NCBI RefSeq assembly: GCF_000485595.1
Contig: NW_014577834.1
Location: 26,334-52,195 of the forward strand
DNA length: 25,862 nucleotides
Reading direction: 5' to 3'
Source: Priapulus caudatus
Lineage: Eukaryota; Priapulida; Priapulimorpha; Priapulimorphida; Priapulidae
Below, piece by piece: positions 20,301-25,862 of the stretch. Within the stretch, counting starts at the first letter, position 1. Each line of letters opens with the position of its first letter. The notes below the pieces were generated by a model. The model saw only the letters and a list, made by a program, of their open reading frames with translations. It was not told the origin of the DNA and did no database searches. Position numbers and translations under genes: made by a program.

Positions 20301-23300
20301 TAACAATCTAGGACCCTACGCTCACCCAACCATAACCATATCAGATAGTTACCAGGGCGTTCCGGGTCCTAGCCGGACCGACCCAGGACAGTCGGCAGAC
20401 CCTGGAATAGAACCCTAACGATAGTATAACTAATAGTACAAACCGTCATCATCTCAATTTCATCACAAGCGAATCAACAACGCAAACAATACGTAGCAAC
20501 ACAATACATGCAATTACATACCGTAGAGTTGGCCAAGACACAATATCTAGATATAAAAAAGAAACACAGATAAAAATAGTAGCACCTGATAACCCGGAAC
20601 CAACCGATGCCCGCTTTCATCCACAAAAGTCACATGATACGGCGCGGAGGAGGAACACGCCTCTCCGCCCATATCTGAAAATGCGTACGAGCGACAACTT
20701 GCAAACATGTATACGAACCTATACAATACAGTAAATAGAGAGTCATAGACATAGCACTGACAGGGACAGATACATAACCTATAGCTGTAGAAACCCCATA
20801 CACATATTAGCAGCACGCAATAAAATAACCATAGAAAATTTTTTGTACCTTCAACGATTAAACAAAAAAAAACACACACGCAAATAACTGATTAACGAGG
20901 AACACCGTATGTATATGGCATCGCTGACAAGGGCGCTGCTGCCGCACAGCACGCCAATAACCGAAAGCTTGACAACACGTGACCAGTTGTCATTCATCAA
21001 TTCTCTACAGTTACTTTCAGACCTAGTGGCACTTGCACAACACAGCCAACCAACACAGGTTGGCACAGCCACGGCCGCCCATCTGTACACAAGGCACAAT
21101 CGTAACGAACAGTTTACAAAACCACCACCCACATATAAGTAACGACTAACATTTACATCAATATTTGTTGTTTTAATTTAACTACGAGAAAACATACACA
21201 CAAAAAACGTTTGAAATCAACTTAATCAACAAGTGACGCAATTCAACAGCCGTACAGGAAACACATGTCCCCCCTTCGATATGCCGTGGAGTTTGTGTCA
21301 TGTAACCTCATTACTCAACAGATGCTCCAAGTCCAAGGACTATATCGAAGACTAGAGAGACAAAGGATTAAATACAGAATCCGCAGCGACGCATTGGAGA
21401 AGCCCACTTGATGTTACTGAGAGTACACGTACAGTACAGTAAGTAATTGCAGAGATCACTAGTACAGACCAGACACGAGTGACAGCTACTCATTTTGACA
21501 GGTGTGAGATCATACCTTCACCGCGCGGCCGCAATCAGCGCAGCGAGCTTATTACGAGCGGAAACCACAAAAAGCAGGATGCACACCGTTGAGCAAGCGG
21601 CTAGAGGCACAATCGATAGTAGTATGAAGATAAATAAAGTCGAAATAACTCAGAAGATCGGAAGATCAATAATAAATACAAAAATTCAGAACCGCCTTAA
21701 CGCACGCTTTGCGAAGGTATATCCCGTGTCCCATGGACTGTCGAGAGTTATCTCACCGACGTAACGCTAGATTCTACCACGGAAAATTCGAAGCACCACA
21801 GCAATAAATTTGTATGTACAAAATAAAAATATGAAAAATACAAGGAGCGTTTCATTACTTCATCCATAAACCTACTTTATACTCCTAATTGCCGTCATTC
21901 GATCTAACCAACGTCTCGATCAACAACAACCCGCCAGAATTCGAAAATTATTGGGTTGCGCCAACGCAGCCTAGCCGATAAGGCGAACATTTGCGTAACA
22001 GCCATTGGCAAAATCATGTGCACCAGAAACTTCCTGAAACTAAGCGGAGTGTTTGAGATCGCATGTTGTAAACTTCAGAGATAGTCCATCTACGCGACTT
22101 TTTTCTCACTATCAGGGTCGCTTCCGAATTGCAGCTGGTCTGCCGCACCATTGTATCGCCTAAGCTACACTCATGCGACGCGCGAGAGTATTCACGAGTA
22201 AACCGCTATCGCGCGGCCTCTAGGCTCTAACATGCTTGGCAAAAATTAAAAAAACTCACAAATAAGCTCACATTTCGCAGTGTAACATAATAATTTTCAA
22301 CAAAATAACACATGAACAATATTAATCAACTTTGCCTAATATCATCTAGCATACACATTATGCATACACAGAATCAGACAACATAAACCTGTCCCTATTC
22401 GCACCACGCGTGGGCAGACCGATAATACCGTCGCATGATGCAACAATTATCACACGATGACATCATGAGTCACACAGGGCAACACAGCAGCAACGAGTGA
22501 CGGGATCCAGATTGGGTCAAATAGTGTTAAGTAACACAATTCAACATCGGCAAGGCTTTTGACAAATTAACCAGTAAAAACAATTATATCAGGTGAACTT
22601 AAGATATAGTAAACTTAGTTACTAACTTTTGGGGATAAAAAATTACAAAAATAGGCACTATAAAATTTCAGGAATCTACGTACACACCTTAATCACGTAA
22701 TTCGCAAATATTACACCACCAAATTACTAAAATCGGGATTTCTCAAAAAAGTTCCTTAATAGCCCGACACGGTTCAACACAGGTTTTCCAAATGATACAT
22801 ACATTGCCTGGCGGCGCTGGGTGACGGTGCAGCAAAGATGAAGCAAGGTAGATCCGAGTCAGACCTGTCAGCAGCGAGAGCGCGCACGCAGTGGGATACT
22901 AGCATCGAAATTGCAATGCCAGATCTGTCCTACGTTCCACGGGTAGCGTCCAGCATGACAAGAAAAAAGTTCTCAACAACGACCTAAGCACTGGATTTAC
23001 GACCATGTAACCACGGTCCGGAGGAGAACGAGAAGCGACAAACAATGCTGTTACGGCCTTACATAATATCGACCGACACACTCAAGGCAGCCCCACGCAG
23101 CGCCACGAAGGCCACAAGCCATCCACCTGGTGCCGCGCCTCATGCGAGATATGAGCATGCGCATAGCGAGAGCGAGGACCGGTAGCACGAAGACGGACAA
23201 CGGGTTGGCGAGACCTTGGTAAAGCCCGCATGTCGACAAAAACTTTTTTAAACACAACGATTCAGAAATGTGGTGCGAGTTATTAAGGGAAACAAGAGAG

Positions 23301-24065
23301 CAGACCCAGGGCAACTTGTATAAGATATATACGCATACAAAATAAGTAGTCTGAGTCAATAAAGCGGAATAGAGAACATAAGAAGTAAAAACATCGCAAA
23401 AGTAGATGCACCAGCCACGCTAAAAATATTCCACTTGATTATCATTACACCTACATAAAATCAAAAATGAAATAAATAAAATAACGAGTCAAAAAACCGC
23501 AGTAGTAAATTATGATATACGAATAGATAGTAGTGGCATCACAGAAAAAATACCACAGAGACAATCCACACAATTGATAATCGTCGAATGACGACGGAAT
23601 TTTCTACACACTGACAACAATTACCGCGCCATGACGCGCAAAGTCGCTATGCGCGCGCATTTGTATATAACCATTGGGTTCACGTCACGAATCTCCGCGC
23701 TGGCGCACACCGCAATAGTTTCGAACGGCGGTTGTTTTGTGCGAACGTTGTTTACATCGAATCGACCGGCAAATAGGAAAAAAGGTGTAAAGCATGAAAG
23801 AATGCATATCATACACAAAAACATACATGCTTGTGGAGCACAAGCTCTCATATGCTTTGCAACGGGAAAGGCCCTCAGCGCCGCCCGGCACTATTCCATC
23901 CCCAGCAACACTAAGAAAGCATAGTCCCCCAACAGCAGGCATTCATAATATATAGTGGCGCACAGACATTCCTACCGCAATATGCGCACGTCGATCACAA
24001 ACCCCCAACGGCACCCGCTACTGAGTACATACGGCACTGGCAGCAGTATACTAAACAGCTTTTAA

Positions 24066-24091
24066 CCCCCCCCCCCCCCCACCCCCCACCC
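24066..24091. repeat. Poly-C tract
   Basis: A run of about 15 C, then ACCCCCCACCC. Homopolymers of this length are prone to length error in any read type. Confidence 0.9.
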
Positions 24092-24423
24092 ACATATACC
24101 GCTGTCCGCATTGACTGTAGCATGCACTAACTGTACGCTCGCCGAACGAGGAGATACAATTCAAAAATCACATACAAAGCACCTACTATCTGTGAACGAT
24201 ATATCAATATTAGCTATATCACGTGCGGTAATGCCATACCTTATACATGCACCTGCAGCAGGCGCGACCATACCAGATTGCGCCCAAACTTTTAATCCTC
24301 CTCTCTCTCCTTTCTTCCTCTCTCACCACACCCCACAGTCTTTATCCTAATCTCGGACTCGACTATTTCAATAAGACTTGACATCTTGAGAGATGTCTAT
24401 CTGGCATAAATGAAGACAACTGC

Positions 24424-24813
24424 TTGAATACTACACGTAATACGGTGTGTACTGATCAGATCCACAGTATGACCGTAGTTACCCGTAGGTCGGGCGCGGT
24501 GATAAGATTGTTACAGTCGCAGCCCATTTCCGACGCAAACGCAAGCTCGTCCGCCCGGACGAAAAACAAACGCGAGTCCAGACGTATCGTTCCGCCCGAT
24601 GACGAAAAGAATCCCGGGCGCCCGGCGTCCGCGGGAGCACCGACTGATCGACCGCTGCGGAGATCGTTTAGCGAGCCCGTAGCGCCAACACGGCCCCGCA
24701 CGCAAACCGTCCAACCGCCTAAGACCGGCCGGCCGAGCAACACGGGTCCGCGCGCAGCACGCCGTCGACATCATGCCCCGATCCGCCGCACAGAAGCTCC
24801 TGCCCGAACCTGA
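24424..24813 (+). CDS. Weak candidate exon or ORF: basic, proline/arginine-rich protein segment
   Basis: A GC-rich island (39 of 60 bases G or C at 24661-24720) stands out from AT-rich flanks. Its + strand frame is open for 129 codons, has many G/C third bases, and encodes a disordered-looking peptide with RRIVPPDDEKNPG and LRRSFSEPVAP. The latter resembles a basophilic kinase or 14-3-3 type site. A possible splice acceptor TTGTTACAG ends at 24516. GC-rich DNA is open in other frames too: two minus-strand frames of 95 and 121 codons overlap it. No family is recognised. It could equally be noncoding or a foreign insert. Confidence 0.22.
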   Translation: MNTTRNTVCTDQIHSMTVVTRRSGAVIRLLQSQPISDANASSSARTKNKRESRRIVPPDDEKNPGRPASAGAPTDRPLRRSFSEPVAPTRPRTQTVQPPKTGRPSNTGPRAARRRHHAPIRRTEAPART

Positions 24814-24883
24814 AAGCGAACCTGTTCGCACCGGCAGCGGGAGATCACGCCGTCGTGCGGTGATTGCAAGCCCCAAACCGCGT

Positions 24884-25862
24884 CACATTAACTTCCACCA
24901 TAGGACCCTAAAGCTGACTCACATACCACCCGTAGGTAACCTAATAGACTGGACCCCACTTAACTCACGTAGCTGTCCCACATAACTCACAGGTACTGTC
25001 CTCACATTAACTTCACAGGTAAGCGTCCCCCACATTAAACTCCCCAGGAGCTGCCTCCACATAACTTCACAGTACTCCTCACATAACTTTCACAGTGTTG
25101 CCCCACATAACTTCACAGTACTGCTCTACATTAACTTCCCAGGTAGCTGTCCCCGAATTAACTATCACAGGTAACGTCTCCCACATTAAACTTCACATTT
25201 ACTGTCTCTACATAACTCCAGGTACGCCTACATTAACCACCGTAACTGTCCCCACATAACTACAGTATAACAAGACTGACTCTCCATATAACTTCACAGG
25301 TATGTAATGCATAAGCTGGATCCCCACAATAACTCACAGAGCTGTCCCCGACCATAACTCACAAGGTAGTAATCCTAAAGCGACCACCCATATTAACTGC
25401 CACAACGCCCACATTAATCACAGGACTTCCTCACATTAAACTCACAGGTAACTGTCCCCCACAATCTAACTCACAGGTACTGTCTCGAACTTAACTTCAC
25501 AGGTACTGTCCCACATTACTTCACAGCCGTCCACGATGAACTCTACATAACCTCCCCACATAACCTTCACAGTAGGGTCCCTCACATTAACTCACAGAGC
25601 TGTCCTCACATAACTTCAAGTACTGCCCCACATAACTCACAGTTAGCTTCCCACATTTAACTTCACAGGTAATTCCTCACATTAACCACAGTATCTAATC
25701 TATAGACTGTCCCCCACATTACCTTCAGCCAGTAGCTGTCCCCACATACACATCACCGGTAGCGTCCTCCACATTAATTCACATTACTGTCGCCCTACAT
25801 TAACTCACAGGTCGCTGTCCTCACATAAACTTCACCAGTAAGGCTGCTCTCACATAACTCAC
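24884..25862. repeat. 27-bp satellite array running off the window end
   Basis: About 36 copies of a 27-bp unit. It can be read as ACATTAACTTCACAGGTA followed by ACTGTCCCC, with AGCTGTCC variants. Most copies lack one to four bases, typically giving ACATAACT and CAGTACTG forms, so deletions dominate. The array reaches the last base, so its full length is unknown. No gene lies within it. Confidence 0.93.

Larger units (their letters stand above)
16826..24423. other. Long stretch with no supportable gene; A/C-skewed + strand from ~17.1 kb
   Basis: No splice-consistent coding exon, recognisable domain, RNA gene or transposon protein was found on either strand. From about 17.1 kb the + strand is rich in A and C. 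The line 18181-18240 counts 25 A, 17 C, 14 T and 4 G, and 22321-22380 counts 24 A, 14 C, 17 T and 5 G. Open frames are all short, at most about 110 codons. Minus-strand ones look hydrophobic only because the strand is T/G rich. Small features inside are an AGCA/AGCAT repeat (17297-17372), a C run near 18390-18399 and another at 24066-24080. Sequence quality may be low here. Confidence 0.6.

Noticed and set aside
20547-21142. Minus frames of 110 and 93 codons and a 77-codon plus frame
   Set aside because: Mutually overlapping, composition-driven, no recognised domain, in a stretch of doubtful sequence quality.
24884-25862. CRISPR array at the window end
   Set aside because: Units are contiguous 27-bp repeats with no unique spacers, and the DNA is eukaryotic; this is a satellite.

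Overview
This window looks like animal nuclear DNA. Coding sequence is split into short exons with consensus GT/AG splice sites, microsatellites are abundant, and no bacterial-style operons or long ORFs are seen. The one gene I can build with confidence is on the + strand. It encodes a secreted or membrane-anchored zona pellucida (ZP) domain protein of the cuticlin / apical extracellular matrix type. The ZP-N block most resembles ecdysozoan cuticlins (nematode, priapulid and arthropod-like), so I infer a protostome, probably an ecdysozoan. The species cannot be fixed from the sequence.

Layout: 1-2265 is a tandem array of about four units of 535-570 bp, each carrying a degenerate CA-rich tract. 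2266-4390 has no supported gene but holds a compact run of four hairpins (2533-2677). About 4565-6331 is a first copy of a 1.75-2.1 kb duplicated block with GT microsatellites. The ZP gene starts at 6844 and runs to 16565 in nine phase-consistent coding exons: signal peptide, ZP-N, ZP-C, furin site, then the start of a C-terminal hydrophobic stretch. Intron 2 contains a CpG-rich patch, a nuclear-receptor-like DR4 site and the second copy of the duplicated block (8833-10929). Other introns hold many microsatellites, a hairpin-forming inverted repeat, minisatellites and a 10-N gap (15458-15467).

The last coding exon is uncertain. A very short candidate (16818-16825) would end the protein two codons after exon 9. 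Otherwise the terminal exon is missing or unreadable. From about 17.1 to 24.4 kb no gene is supportable, and the + strand is visibly rich in A and C. A GC-rich open stretch (24424-24813) is a weak exon candidate. The window ends in a 27-bp satellite (24884-25862).

Repeat units that should be near-identical differ mainly by scattered 1-3 base indels (1-2265, the duplicated block, the terminal satellite), whereas all nine ZP exons stay in frame. The simplest reading is a mosaic assembly: accurate sequence around the gene, joined or gap-filled with uncorrected long reads. No novel multi-gene system is visible. The most interesting items are the ZP gene's unusual 3' end, the hairpin cluster at 2.5-2.7 kb and the duplicated block.
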